From Muricea muricata (Eukaryota > Cnidaria > Anthozoa > Malacalcyonacea > Plexauridae): DNA of 64,000 nt. The notes beneath the pieces were generated by a model, which saw only the letters and a program-made list of their open reading frames with translations, ran no database searches and was not told where the DNA came from. Shown here piece by piece: positions 1 to 12,488 of the stretch (within the stretch, counting starts at the first letter, position 1; each line of letters opens with the position of its first letter). Location of the stretch: assembly GCA_963855995.1 (NCBI GenBank), contig OY979718.1:33050982-33114981 (forward strand). Direction: 5' to 3'. The translations under genes and the position numbers were made by a program.

Positions 1-243
1 GACTATAGTGCTCCGAATTTGAAAAAGTTATTTAAGAGAAGGAATTCCTTACAAACTTCTTATGCCCTCAGAAATTCTCAAAATGATTTAGACCTACCAA
101 AGCCTAGACGTGAATTCCTTAAAAAAAGCTTCAAGTATAGTGGTTCTAGACTCTGGAACAATCTCTCGCTTGAAGCTAAGGAAGCTCAATCAATTTGCTT
201 GTTCAAAGACTTTGTAAGATCAACTAATAATCTGTTAGATTGA
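1..243 (+). CDS. C-terminal tail of non-LTR retrotransposon ORF2 (partial)
   Basis: The frame is open from the first base of the window to the stop at 241-243, so this is the last 80 codons of a longer protein. The pattern of a basic stretch followed by SRLWNNLSLEAKEAQS and a LFKDFV end matches the conserved tail of LINE reverse transcriptases (FSYRGAxxWNxLPxxLR...F). No catalytic motif lies inside this piece. The role in the full element is target-primed reverse transcription; this fragment alone is not functional. Confidence 0.7.
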   Translation, partial: DYSAPNLKKLFKRRNSLQTSYALRNSQNDLDLPKPRREFLKKSFKYSGSRLWNNLSLEAKEAQSICLFKDFVRSTNNLLD

Positions 244-464
244 ATAAATCCTTATTGTAACTATTAATATTTAGCCGGATCACACCAACTTTTTGTAAAT
301 ATGCATGCTATTTATTTTTTCTTCTTTCTTTCCTTTTCTGTCCTTTTGTAAATATCTTCCTTGATTCTTTTTTTTAATTGTTTGACGCCCCTTGTGGAAA
401 CCAACTATTTTGTTGACAAGGCTAGCGTCAGTAAATAAAGTTTTACATACATACATACATACAT
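1..464 (+). mobile_element. 3' end of a non-LTR retrotransposon (CR1/L2-like), 5' cut by window edge
   Basis: The stretch has a reverse-transcriptase C-terminal coding tail, then a short 3' UTR, and ends in an (ACAT)n microsatellite at about 445-464. Short microsatellite tails are typical of CR1/L2-type LINE insertions. The upstream part lies outside the window. Family-level assignment is inference. Confidence 0.7.
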
Positions 465-469
465 CAATG

Positions 470-1368
470 GACAGATTTAGATTACACGACGCGACGTCGA
501 CGAGGACGTGAAAATGACGTGTACAGACAACAGTCATCTACTTCCAGTTTAATGTAGAACGTCAGATTTGTCTTTTTGCAAGCATTTTTGTGTTTTCATC
601 CCTCCTGTTTATTTCGTTGGATATTACAATCAGTTGTCAAGAAATGGGCAAGGAAATGCTTTCTAAGGACGGCCTTCTGTATGTATCTGAGCAGTCGACG
701 GACTGTATGTAAGGACGGCCTTCTGTAAGAATGTATCTGAGCAGTCGACAATGTCTGGAAGAATAAACTGGAAATATTTTGTTGTTTTGAGGAGACGAAG
801 TTTGTCACAGTTTTCGGAAAAAATACAAAAGCTCAAGGTCATTTTTGAAGGTAAATGCTTACAGTTCTGGGTGATTCCATCAGGTGTATGGGTTTTCAGT
901 ATAATATAGCATGTCAGTGATTGTCCTAGTGACATTTAGAAATGTTTTGAATAGTTTTTTTCCGGCTGAAATCTGTTTTTTAATTCTTGTACTTTTTTAA
1001 ACATATGTGACAAAACAGCTTGCGATTTTGTTGTTTTGCTAGGACGGCGAAAGCGTTTGTGAAAACCCGATACGTCCAAAAACTGCCGAAATACTAAAAA
1101 GCAGCCTTGTCGTTTCACAAAAAGTTTACCTAGAACTAGCAAACAATATATAGACAACAAATTAGAGTGTTTTTTTGGATGCCTACTGTCATATTTTTTG
1201 AATAAAAAGAACAAAACTTTGACGTTCTGAAGACGACGTGAAAACAACTCAATTGACGTCCTCTTTAGGACGTGGACGACGCCCTAGACTAAACCGGATG
1301 TGGAATTTCGCGGGTCCACGTCATTTTCACGTCCTCGTCGACGTCGCGCCGTGTTATCTAAATCTGTC
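470..1368. mobile_element. Inverted-repeat element (non-autonomous DNA transposon)
   Basis: The first ~54 bases (GACAGATTTAGAT... GACGTCGACGAGGACGTG...) recur as the reverse complement at 1315-1368. The interior holds a short tandem duplication at 664-749 (unit AAGGACGGCCTTCTGT...GAGCAGTCGAC) and no recognisable transposase. I could not identify a target-site duplication; the left end abuts the retrotransposon tail directly, so it may have been altered. Confidence 0.6.
664..749 (+). repeat. Two-copy tandem duplication, unit about 45 bp
   Basis: AAGGACGGCCTTCTGT and ATGTATCTGAGCAGTCGAC occur twice in direct orientation inside the inverted-repeat element. The second copy carries a small insertion. 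Confidence 0.7.
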
Positions 1369-2835
1369 TAATAATTGGTGGGGCGAATATTCATTTATTT
1401 GTGTCCACAGACCTTCAAAACAATGGATTTCAAAAGAAAATATGAGTGATGCAAAACACGATGAATGAATATTGTTCCTTCTAATTATCGATTCTTGCCA
1501 CGCTACAAACTGATAATATGATAGGACACCCGTGTTCACAGACGTTAAATACAAAAGAAGATAATCTGGGAAGAACACGAATATTTAAATAAGTCCCCCC
1601 CTCTCCAGTTATCGATCTGCGCATGCGCAGGTGACTAACATTTGGGAAACAACGTTAGCAATTGTAGTTATTATAGTAAAGTATTGCCAAAGTATTGTTA
1701 GATTTACCATCTCAAGTGCTAAGTGGGATTTTCAGTAATCTAAACATTTTCTCTTTAAGATTTGAGCAACATGCTTTCTGGTAGACATGTCGATGTAATC
1801 CGCAGACATCATAGAAACAAGCCTTTCTTTTATTTTTTGGTGTGTATGTTGAACAACAATGGCAAGATTCAGATTTTCCGCGTGGAAGATTGGAATCAGC
1901 TTAAGAAATTCACAGATGCTTTGGAAGCTGTTTTTGAGATAACGTTTATGCACCGATATTTTTCCGTATAATAATTTCTTGATTTTGATACAATTAATTT
2001 AGATAGCATAATAATTAATTTAGATATAGTTACGGACATTAATTTTTATGAAAGTCATAAAAGCTCTAATAGTTTATATTTTACATTTTGCCTTCATATC
2101 ACTCTTTTTTATTGTTTTTAATTCGCGTTAAAACGTCTTGTGCATGCATGAGGCACAAAATAGAATAGTCAACTGTAGTGTACTATCCTTGTTTTGCTGC
2201 AAATTATTGCCTTTTTTAAAACAAATTGTCGTCACACTGACGTTATTTCATTATAAGTCATTCTAGCAAATTGGTATTGTTTATAATGTTTAGCTCTCAT
2301 TATTTGCAATTAGCTCGCAGTGCCTTAAAATATTTGTGATTGTTGAGAAAATTTGTCTTGTAAGTCGTTCACGTATTCTATCTTCAAATGATCGCTATCG
2401 TATCGTCGATCATCGCCGAAGGTTTCCAATGAGTGCAAGTCGAGATTGAGGAGCATTGTGATATTAATACCGTAGATGTTACTATTATATCATTTAGACA
2501 CTCCCAAACGGGCTTTTCATTGCCTAATTACAAGATAATTACATCATATGAGAATAAAATATTAAGACTATTTAGCATCATTAAAACTATTGTATCCTAA
2601 TAACTATGTATAATAACTATGAGAAATATAAATACAATAACTCTGTAAGATACAATATAAAAAGATCTAAAAAGTTTTGAGTACTACACTAATGGCTTCC
2701 AATCATTACAATTTCCATTGAACATAAATTAATCTACGATGTCTGTTAGCGACATTTATTCACTTGTATATAATAATTGTCCTAAGTTATTAAAAATGTA
2801 CACATATAATATTATTAAAATATTATTTCTGGTCC
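1369..2835. other. Intergenic, no gene recognised; one NRF1-like palindrome
   Basis: AT-rich sequence. CTGCGCATGCGCAG at about 1618-1631 matches the palindromic NRF1 consensus and could mark a promoter, but no convincing gene follows. A 69-codon open frame at 1762-1971 shows no family signature and I do not call it. Confidence 0.35.
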
Positions 2836-3692
2836 TCAATAAACTCTAGGAACAGAAAACTTTTTAGTTCAGATTTAAATTGTTGTAAACTGAGGTTATC
2901 GTTTTTTAACAACTCTAGCTGGCAAACTGTTCCAGATGCTGACAGTACGGTAACTAAAAGAACGTTGTCCAGTCGTTGTCCTATATAAAGGCATATCTAA
3001 TTTTCCATTGGTTCTCGTGTTCAAATTATGTAGCTACCTGCGATCTTGTCTCCAACATTCGGCATAAGTATGAAGGAGCCTCACCTCTAACACATTTAAA
3101 TGCCATTACAGTATCCCTGAAACGTACCATATAACTAACTGGTAACTAGTTATTAAGCTGTCTTAATGACGGTGTAATATGATCCTTTTTCCCGGAAACT
3201 ATGCGTTTAGCAAAGTTCTGAACCTTCTGCAATTTTGCAATGTTTTTCTTCGATGTATTTGACTATATAGCCGAGCAATACATAAAGTTTACTAAAAACC
3301 AAGGCTTTTATTATACGAGCCAGTGTTTCCTTATCAAAGATATACTTTGCTCTGTTTATTTGGCACAAGTTCGCCATACAAGAGGAAACCAGTTTTGAAA
3401 TATGTTCACCATACTTTAAGCCGCTATCCAACGTGATACCTAGATCTGTGGCCGAGGTTACAGGAAATATTTTTTCCCACCAAAGAAATATGGAAACTTG
3501 CTGGTATCTGTTTCAACATATAAAGAGTTCGAAATGTAAGTAATTTAGTTTAGTAGGAATTAATGAGGAGACTATTAAGCGAAAACCATGCAACAACTCG
3601 TTGAAGATCTTCATTTAGTTTATCGACCAATGAGTTTACCTTATTAATTGAAAAGGACAAAAAAAGTTTGGAATCATCTATCTCAAACTCAT
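2836..3692 (-). pseudogene. Degenerate non-LTR retrotransposon RT fragment
   Basis: Read on the minus strand, the 5' part holds an IDDSKLFLSF stretch, a relic of the RT palm YxDD motif. It is followed by a DKLNEDLQRVVAWF-type helix, then LDSGLKYGEHISKLVSS and, in other frames, the LINE tail RSFSYRTVSIWNSLP near 2920. These motifs are collinear with the thumb and C-terminal part of CR1/Jockey-like ORF2. The frame changes several times and stops occur, so it is a dead 5'-truncated copy. The endonuclease domain and upstream RT motifs are absent. Confidence 0.7.
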
Positions 3693-4078
3693 TAATAATT
3701 CATGAGCAAATTAGCGAATGAACTCGCCCTAATTCGTCAAATGATTGACGTTGGATACCGCAAGGAAACACGCTAAAAATCATATACCATCATTGTTGTT
3801 AGATCAAAAACGGTTTTCATCTAATAACTGAAATCCTAATTACAAATTCATCCTAATTACTCCCTCTTCGCTCATGTTCAAATGATCAGGGTCTGTAATA
3901 AATTCTACACGCCCTACACATTTCTGTCTTACAATGGACATAGAAATTAACTTACAAAAGCAGGAAGTAGAATACTTATCTCCATTGTTCACAAAGACAA
4001 AAACAAATTACTTTCTTAGGTCCCCCGTTAGCGCTTAATAAATTGAACAGCCAATGAAATGTTTTCGTTTCAGATGTT
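3693..4078. other. Intergenic, nothing recognised
   Basis: No coherent frame, repeat structure or RNA gene was seen in this stretch. Confidence 0.3.
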
Positions 4079-4225
4079 GTGTAAACAACTCGTTTCTCGT
4101 GTTTCATCAGGGGAACCAAACACTCGAAAACATTAAAACACTCGCGCTTCGCGCTCCTTTTTCATACCGTTTTCTCGTATTTGGATCCCCTGATGAAACA
4201 CTCAAACTCGTTGTTTACATATAAC
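4079..4225. repeat. Imperfect palindrome (foldback MITE), about 147 bp
   Basis: GTGTTTCATCAGGGGA...CCAAACACTCGAAAAC on the left is mirrored by GTTTTCTCGTATTTGG...TCCCCTGATGAAACAC on the right. The loop is a GC-rich CTCGCGCTTCGCGCTC segment. The ends read TGTAAACAAC/GTTGTTTACA. No transposase is present. Confidence 0.7.
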
Positions 4226-4727
4226 ACAAATGACTTTGAGGAATATGCTGGGTAAATCATGTGGGAGATACATGCATATTACTTGTTGCAAAGTTATTTT
4301 CTGCAATAATTAAGGCGCAAAAATTAATAAGGCAACACCTGCCAAGTCATTATTCATGCACAACTTAGAATTATTGCATTCTTAGTTTTGAAGAAAATAA
4401 AATAGTTAGAGTGAGAAAAACGATGGAAATGATCGGCGTAAATATTGTTTAAAAAAAATTCTCGTTTATTTCGCTACTAGTAATTTCACAATTAAATTAT
4501 GAGCGATTTACATCAATCATTAATACAGTAAAAATACAATTATTCTACATTATATGCAATAAAACCTTCTACTAATTAAGTTGATATATGAGTTAATATC
4601 TGTATCTATATGTTAAAAAGTTTTTACATCTATCTGTCCGGGTCTTTCTTACATCTACGTTATTTGCATTGCCTGATCTTAGACTAAAAATGTGCGTGTT
4701 CGAATTTGTCGTTTTTGTGATGTACAC
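4226..4727. other. Intergenic AT-rich sequence, nothing recognised
   Basis: No gene or ordered repeat is apparent. Confidence 0.3.
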
Positions 4728-5215
4728 TGTTAATTCTAGGGAGTAATTTTAACTCCACCACAAGAGTTGAAATAACTCTTCTTTCGGGAGTTAAAAAAAC
4801 TACTTATTTCACTCTAAACTAGAGTTAAAACTACTCCACATCAGTTCATATTAAATATTAATTTATTCTACTATGAGTAAAAATTACTCTGCTATGGGGA
4901 TAAAATATACTCCAGTGGAGGAGAACAAAGATTGGAGTACTTTTTACTCCTTTATTTTTACTCCAGGAGCAATTTTAACCCGCATTTTACTACTCGGGGA
5001 ATCAATTTTACTCTTACGAAGGAGTAACATACTTATGTACTCTCGAAAAGGGATGAAACTGTTAGAGCAATCATTTTATATGTACTCTTTTATTTTTACC
5101 CTAAAAAGGAAGTAAACGTACTAGAGTAAGTAATGCATTTCTGGGAGTCAATTTAACTCTCAAAAAAGATAGGCTGTGATCTTGGAAAGGGATAAACTTA
5201 TCAGAGTAATTAAAT
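4728..5215. repeat. Array of alternating GGAGT/ACTCC-(T/A)-tract motifs
   Basis: Roughly every 15-25 bases a GAGT or ACTC core occurs next to a T- or A-rich tract, on alternating strands, for example GGGAGTAATTTTAACTCC. The leader ACTGTTAATTCTAGGGAGT resembles the leader of a sister array near 54.02 kb, where the core is ACACC/GGTGT. An open frame of 80 codons inside is a by-product of the iteration. Confidence 0.6.
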
Positions 5216-5701
5216 GTATATTTTAGTCTATTTTCTTTCGTAAAGGATTTTTTCTTTAATTTCTTTGCCGCACCAGCCTAACTTCAACAGGAACAATTTA
5301 CCATCTTCATGCAGAGATTTAAACACTAGCTGTGTCATCGTATAATCCAATGTTTTATATCCTCAATTTTGACAAGCTGTCTCCCCCACCCCTCCTTCTC
5401 TTCAATTTCATAACATTTTATTGTTAGCACACAAATGCAGCCAAATACTTGGGCATCATATGGCTTGAGACTCTGCCTTGAGTTGACTCTTAAAAATATA
5501 ATTACAATAAATTCTAAATTAAATACACGTGGAATGATGTATTCATTCTAGATTTTATGAGTGTATATTTTCAATAGTTGTTCTACTGTGCTTTTATTTA
5601 TTCAACTGTAGAATTTCTACACTATTTAACAACATTTGTACACTCACTTGTAAAGATCAGTGGCATTACTGTGCGCGCAAGGCTTACCGGGAAGCGTTAT
5701 C
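5216..5701. other. Intergenic, nothing recognised
   Basis: AT-rich sequence with no coherent coding frame or repeat; it ends at the target duplication of the next element. Confidence 0.3.
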
Positions 5702-7592
5702 GCATGTGGACATAAATATAGCAAACCTAGACTACTGACGTGTACCTAGCGCGCGTGATCCACAATAGAAGAATCCAAGATGGCGTCGCGCAACCGGGCA
5801 AAAACATTAGAAATTATATTACGAAAACCAGGTTTTTGAGCTAGCTTTTTTTGATGGTTTAACTGCTGCGAATCACGTTCAAGTGGACTTTTTTGAGAAT
5901 AGGTCACTATTTCAGAGGCTTTGAACGCCAAATGAGAAGAGTGGCCTAGATTCTTACAAAGTTATCGTTCAATAAAGATTTCAAGGAATGCACGTTTTGA
6001 CCGATTTTGTCAGTTAGCGTGGATTCTTGGACTTTTAACACTTCGAATCACGATTGATCGCATATATTTAGAAAACGATGTTTATCATAATTATATCAAA
6101 TATCGTTCGTTAAAGACTTCTGGAGTAGACTGCTGGTTGTTTAGTATGTTCTGTAATAAATCTTAATAAACTTTTTAATAAATCAGCAATAAACTTTTTT
6201 ACAAGTTATTAATACCTCTAGTGATTTTGATTTTGAGTGTTATTTGGGTTTTTTTGCTTAGTTTCTGCATAAAATTTGTCCTTCAGTATAGGTACACTAC
6301 AAGTATTGCAGGAGGCATCATGATTGAATTTAAGTTGGGATAAGCTAATTATAATGGACATGCAGGAGTTGTGCTTTGGGCTTGCAGAGGTTTATTACAA
6401 ATGAAAATCGATACCTATAGGCGGAAGTCAATATTACAAGCTATATTGCTTAATTATCTCTGCAGCAATCCTAAAGAATATCTGATTTTATAATAAACTG
6501 TCTTGCAAAAACCGTGTTTACATTCCTACACATTTACAAGCATTTATAAATGTCTTGTAAACAAACTTGCAGGAGATTTATGAAGTTACAGTATTTCACA
6601 ACTTGTTTTCATCTTTGCAACACATTTGTCAGAGGCACAGTTTGTTGACGAATGCATGGTGAGATTTTCATGTCCAAATTTCAATATTGTAATTGATTTT
6701 GAGTAAAATCAGAATCACATCGGCAACCAGAAATTTGTCTTTCGAACTTTACTAAGCTGTGCATCTATAATTTATAATACCAGAGAACCAGACACTTTCT
6801 GTGTTTTGATGACACAAAACCTGGTCATTTAACATTTTAACAGATCTTTTCTTCAAGTATATTGATTCATGCATCATCACCTACACTAAAACTATGCTTA
6901 GCTTCTCAGATTTGCACAAATTATATGTATTGATATCAATAATCATAAATCAATGGAAACCAATTGGAAACATGGGTTTCTTTCATACTTCTTTAAATCA
7001 TTTGTTGTTACATTTGTGCTACTTTGTCAGTACGTAGATTCTATACAAACTATCATTTCTGATAAATTCATAAAAACCATAATCAACAAACAAACAAACT
7101 AAATTCTACCTTCTAGCTGGGGTGGATGTGCAGTCATAATAGCTGGCGTAGCTGCTGATACTGAAGAAATTAACCCACGATATTTTTCATAAAATTTGGC
7201 AAACGCTTTCTTGTTCACAACTAAAACATCGATTGTATATAATAATAATATACCTAAATATACGTGATCGATCGTGATTCGAAGTGTTAAAAGTCCAATA
7301 ATCCACGCAAACTAACGGAACCTTGGAATCTTCAGCGAACGATAATTTTGCAAGTATCTAGCCCACTTGTCTCATTTCAGGTTCAAAACCTCTGCAATAG
7401 TGATTTATTTTCAAAAAGGTCCAGTTGAACGTGATTCGCAGCAGTTAAACGATCAAAAAAGCCACAAACCTGGTTTTCGTAATACTATTCCTAATTTTTT
7501 GCCGGGTTGCGACGCCATCTTGGATTCTTCTATTGGGGGTGAAGCGCTAGGTATAAGTCAGCAATCTAGGTCTCCTATACTATGCATGTGGA
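5702..7592. mobile_element. MULE-like non-autonomous DNA transposon with 9-bp target duplication
   Basis: GCATGTGGA occurs at 5702-5710 and 7584-7592, giving element limits 5711-7583. The left arm (about 5711-6080) and right arm (about 7245-7583) are inverted copies of each other; both include ATCCAAGATGGCG-like and CGTGATTCG motifs. Long TIRs with a 9-bp duplication are the Mutator-like (MULE) signature. The 1.1-kb core has no recognisable transposase. Short frames at 5746-5931 and 7367-7600 are mirror images of one another and only reflect the TIRs. Confidence 0.75.
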
Positions 7593-8688
7593 AGCCATAA
7601 TTATTTGATATTTTCTCATTCTTTCAAATATGATGTCCAGTTATAATTTTACCCATGTGATTTCAACCAGGAATACAAGTGGAATGACTCCTTTTACACC
7701 AGGAAAGACAGCGTAATACTAAGGTGAGCATGTTGTTATACTTTTTACATGGATAAAGCTATTTTGTAGGGGTGATACTTTGTGCTCGGTGTTTCGTCGT
7801 TACAAAATAGCAGTGAGCACGTCACTGCACGTGTAACGTTGTTTTACTTTATATAAATTTGAATTTAGCGCTACAATACTGCAAATAAAACGTTGATGTG
7901 CATGCATTTCCTTCATACAAATGCTTATTTTGAATGATTACGGACGGTATTTAAAAAACTGTATTCCGTAGATAGCCAAATGAAATTTGAATTTCGCGCT
8001 ACCATACTGCAGTTAAAAGGTTAATATTCACACGCTACCCTCACACAAAGGTTTACTTTGAAACATTCTGTAGATAGTCAGATGTGACAAATTATATGCA
8101 GTATGATGCTGAATGACAATCAGACATTCAGTATCAGTTCTATTTTAAAATCAAACTTGCTTCTTGACTTACTTAAGTTACTAATATTTATTTAGATATA
8201 TGAATGGTAGTTTTTATTGTAACATGAGTAACACTGTGCATTGATGAAACATTTTGTTAGCTATTGGACTGTAGGAACTAGTTGAGAGCCAGTAAACGTT
8301 GCCAGATGGCCTTAACAATTACTTTCCTCCTCCTGTGGATCAGCTTTAAAAATTTCTAACCCTTCAGAAAAAAGACCACAGTGCCGAAACAAAATACCCC
8401 CGAGGCTCATTCATCTCACCCCTCAGAAAAGATCAAATGAAACTGACAATCATACCCCCTAGTTCAGTGACCAGCCTACTCAAATTTGGATCACATGTCC
8501 AGGAAAGATACGAATGAAGCAGCTTGCTTAGAAATAAATTGTCAAAGTTCCATTGCACTTTCGGTGCAAATATTTAATTCTATTATTCTTATCCTCTTCC
8601 CATGAATCTTGGAATGACCCATTGTCAAGAGTTGTTTTGAGTTTCGATTCAGATAAAAGATATTTCAGATACTGATGTCTGAGACACA
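7593..8688. other. Intergenic with a diverged ~130-bp tandem duplication
   Basis: Two related blocks, about 7852-7975 and 7982-8090, share TTTGAATTT(A/C)GCGCTAC, CTGCA(A/G)(T/A)TAAAA and TCTGTAGATAG-like segments. Nothing else was recognised up to the retrotransposon fragment. Confidence 0.45.
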
Positions 8689-9522
8689 ACATCTCTGGAA
8701 TTCTCTAACGTTCAAAACTGGGCCATTACCAATAAACTGCCACTCAATACCACTAAGACCAAAGCCATTCTTATTTCTGGTAAGCGTCTTAACGCTAAGC
8801 TTGCTCCTGAATATCAAACCCTCAATATTAAATTGAACGATGATTCATTAGAACAAGAGCACACTGTGAAATTACTGGGCTTTAATATTGATGAAGATTT
8901 AAACCTTGACACTCATGTTGATATAATTGCAATGAAACTATCGACACGTATTGGAATATTGAAGTCTATAAAATCCTACCTGCCTCGAAACGAACGTATT
9001 CTTTTCTACAATGCTATGATCAAACCTCTATTTCTCTATTGTAGTGTAACCTGGACAAACTAGTAAGAACAATATCACTAAAATTTTCAAACTTCAAAAA
9101 CGCTGCGCCAGAATTATCCTTGACGCTGAACCTTGCCATTCTTCGATTAATCTATTTAATAATCTTGGTTGGTTACCTTTTTATACGTAGAGTCGGATAT
9201 CAGGAAATGTATTATGATCTACAAGCGTACTATTAATGCTACTTCTGAGTACTTAAACAGACTATTAAATTTGAATAGTCAACAACATTCGAGGAACACT
9301 CGCAGTGCTGATTTAAGTTTAGTAGCTCCAATATACAATAGAACTACGGAAGCAGGAAGAACTTTTTCTATAACCGCTATAGGTCTCTGGAACAAAATAC
9401 CTTTAAGTTTCCGTTCTGCTAGCTCCATTAACTGTTTTAAGTACTCAGTATATAATTGCTTCCGTAACCACCAGAGTGAATTTAAACAATTTACTTCTTT
9501 TCCTGATTTCAAATTTAAGTAA
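8689..9522 (+). pseudogene. LINE reverse transcriptase C-terminal region, frame-broken
   Basis: The first segment carries the W-x-x-x-N-K-L-x-L-N-x-x-K-T-K signature that follows the RT palm, then KLLGFNIDEDLNLDTHV and the LPRNERILFYNAMIKPLFLYC motif of the thumb. The last segment (from about 9185) ends with FSITAIGLWNKIPLSFRS, the conserved LINE tail. A stop at 9061 and at least one frame change near 9180 separate these pieces. The RT active site lies upstream and is missing, so this is a dead copy. Confidence 0.75.
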
Positions 9523-9775
9523 TATATAATTGTAATATAGCTATATAATGTTCTCTTTTATATAAATGTAATGTCATATACACCTCATGTAATATCATGT
9601 TTAATTAAGTAAACTTGAAAATCTGAATATTGATTTATGATCATAGGTATGTATAAATGTTGTAAAGGGACAATAGATATGCTCCCTAATTTTTTGTAAA
9701 TTTTATGAGGGCCACAAATTCATTAGTACTTCGTACTATTAAGTGTCACCCTCTTTAAATAAAGTCTTTATCTTT
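8689..9775 (+). mobile_element. 5'-truncated non-LTR retrotransposon copy
   Basis: An ORF2 C-terminal coding relic (8689-9522) is followed by a 3' UTR that ends with a (CTTTAAATAAAGTCTTTATC)-like terminus near 9775. It has the same general type of tail as the copy at 1-464 but is a different family member. Confidence 0.65.
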
Positions 9776-10617
9776 AACTAAAAGCAATATGGAGTTAAAG
9801 AATTATGATTAAATTCAACAGCAGCTTTATTGCTTTATATTCTGAAAAATTGATACAAATCAGAGTGATACCTGATTATATATTATGCAAAAACCTCTAT
9901 TGTAGACATGCCTACAAAAGTATTCAATTTTAGTTTTGCCTAAAACATAAATATATTTATTGAAATAAAAGTGTTATTTAACTAAAATATCTATATAGCA
10001 TTGAAAATTAAATTAATAAAGTATACTCTATACTCTTGAGATGTTTTGTTTCTGACACTTTAGAATTTTTTATATAATTACAACTTTGGCATAAATTAAC
10101 AATGATGTCTTGTCGTTCTAGATTTTGTTACAGAAAGTCTTGCAGTTATTGATAGAAGGTAACTGGAAGAGGCATGTTAAGGGGCAATTGAGAAAAGTAG
10201 CGCTCCTGTTTAATGCATCTGAACAGTATAATTATAATGTAGGACAGTAAATGTTCTTTGTGTGCTTGCATAGTGAACATCAATATCAGTCTAGTTTTGT
10301 CTAAATACTGCATTAGTTTATGATTGCAAAGACTTCAATCTTTCCCTTTTATAAATAAGTTACACTTCCCTTGTACAGATTATGATGCTTTGTAAATATA
10401 AAGGATGTGTGAATTCAAATAAGTCAAATTATTAGCACTGATGGAGATTTAACCTTGTGGACTGAGTGTTTTGTATCAATGAAAGAACGGTGTTTCCACA
10501 ATAGTAAACTCACACTTTATTTTAATTTTTTTGTCAGAATTGTTTTATGGTAGTTATAACAGGCCTACTGTTTACATACAATTGATTCTATGATGATGAA
10601 TATATTTGAGAATATTA
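9776..10617. other. Intergenic, nothing recognised
   Basis: AT-rich; no coherent coding frame. Confidence 0.3.
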
Positions 10618-10795
10618 TGTGGTTCACATGTTAACCACACGTGATTCACATGTGAACCACATGTGGTTGTTAAAAAACACCCGTTGTAAAGTCACATGTG
10701 CTCCACATGGGGATCACATGTGTATTGCTTGTGTTTTATCACATGTGGATCACATTTGAAATGATGTTCCAATTTCACATGTGGTTTTTTCATGT
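10618..10795. repeat. Cluster of CACATGTG / CCACATGTGG palindromes
   Basis: About ten copies of an E-box-like CACATGTG or its one-base variants occur within 180 bases, in both orientations, separated by short T/A-rich spacers. An 84-codon frame crossing it is an artefact of the repeat. Confidence 0.65.
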
Positions 10796-12482
10796 GTTTT
10801 TTTGTAAGGGATTGGGTTTAGGAATTTTGGTTTTGACTGGTTTTACAGGCGTACATAGTTTGGTATTATTTAAATTTTGCGCAGCGCACTTGGTGGCTTA
10901 TTGTTTGTCCGCCATGATATCTGATCATCGATCAATGTTTAAATTTGCATAGAATGAACAAACTGCCGGGCTGGCTTCGCTACTGAAAGCGAGTAAAAAG
11001 AAGTCTAAAGAGTGACAGTTAGGGATTAAATCAAAAACCTGCAAAACTAGTTTGAATTTCTGCACAATGATATTAACATGTTAAATAATGATGTAGACTT
11101 CAATATTATTAAAACTTACATCATTTTTAAATTAGTTGGGTAAGTTTGGCATTTATCAGATTGGATATTGGCAAAAGGATAGATTAAGGTAGCTGCAGGA
11201 GTAGCAGAAGTCAAATCTGAGCCTGTATTGATGGGGATATTACAGTATTATGAAAAATTTACGTAAATTTATATACAAGAATTTTTTTTAGTGCTTGCTA
11301 ATTAGTTATGCTAATAATGTACTTAAATCCAGGTACATGTAGTAGGTTCGTGCCTTATCTAGAGATTCAAATCATGAACACTTTTAGACTATAATACACT
11401 TTCAATTGACAAACTGTACATATTATAATTATTATGCTACGTATAAATCCAATTGTAGCTATAATGACACTATAAATTACTTGATACAACTAGAAATACA
11501 TGCATGCAGCAACCCTTCGCCACTAAGCATGCAAATATATTTTCGGAATTACATGAAGTACTTGGATAGGTTGTTGTCATAGCAACACGGCAATTTTTAT
11601 TGTTTCTGTATATTTTTTCAAAAGAACGAAATATCAGTTTTAATCCTTGTTTTATTGACAATTTTTTAAATTAGCACAACATTTGTCATCAGTATGCTAT
11701 TATGCCTAAAGTAAGCTTAAATTTGGTATAAAATACGACCCATAATTACCTTATACGTTTTTAAATATTTATGAAACTAAGTTTTTATCTACATAAACGT
11801 TGTCGTTGAGTTTGAAATAAAACCGTTTCAAGCCAGTTTTATATCTTCGCTCATATTCTTTTACAGTCAAGTAAAGTTCGTCAATATTTTGAAATACAGT
11901 AATAAGAAGACAGTCTTGCATTTACAAAACGTAAACTTACTCTAGAGTTTAATCAGTGAATAGACTGGAGGAGTACGGCTACGCCGGCCTTAATACAGCA
12001 TTAAAACACAAGTATAAATACGCATTATCAACAAACTTGCCTTATGTTTCATGTCATAGTCAATTCTTGGCGCTTCTCTGTATTTTTCTAGAATTAATCT
12101 CTCTTCAAGAGTCTTGTGGCAGTCGTTTTCGTCTCAGTTCTCACCTTATCGGATGTCTTAAGTGTTCGCTTCTCCTGATAGTCCGTCATATTCTTGAGAT
12201 CAGAAATGACCACCGTTCATTGGTCAGCCATGGCGGACATACGCCTGGAACTTCAGACTTCGCTAATGCTTTCCTTTTCCCGGGTGTAAATAGCCGGGCG
12301 GGATTAGTATCCTCGCCCCGGGCTAACGCCCGGACAGGCGCTTCACGCCGTTGGCTCGGGAATAAATTCATTAAGGCACATTTAATCTGGTTTCACAATT
12401 ATTACTCTTAACTTTGACTATTGATCAAACATCCAGTGTTGAACTACTGTGAAAATCAATCTTTTAAAGAATGTCAAATGTC
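10796..12482. other. Intergenic; possible GC-rich promoter-like patch
   Basis: No recognised gene. Around 12200-12370 the sequence becomes GC/CpG-richer with CCGGGCGGG...CCCCGGGCTAACGCCCGG inverted motifs. A 151-codon open frame at 11956-12411 has no family features, and I do not call it. Confidence 0.3.
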
Positions 12483-12488
12483 GAAAGT
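12483..12488. repeat. Left 6-bp target-site duplication of the Polinton (GAAAGT)
   Basis: GAAAGT immediately precedes the element terminus AGTAGTATAG and is identical to 33567-33572. Confidence 0.95.
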
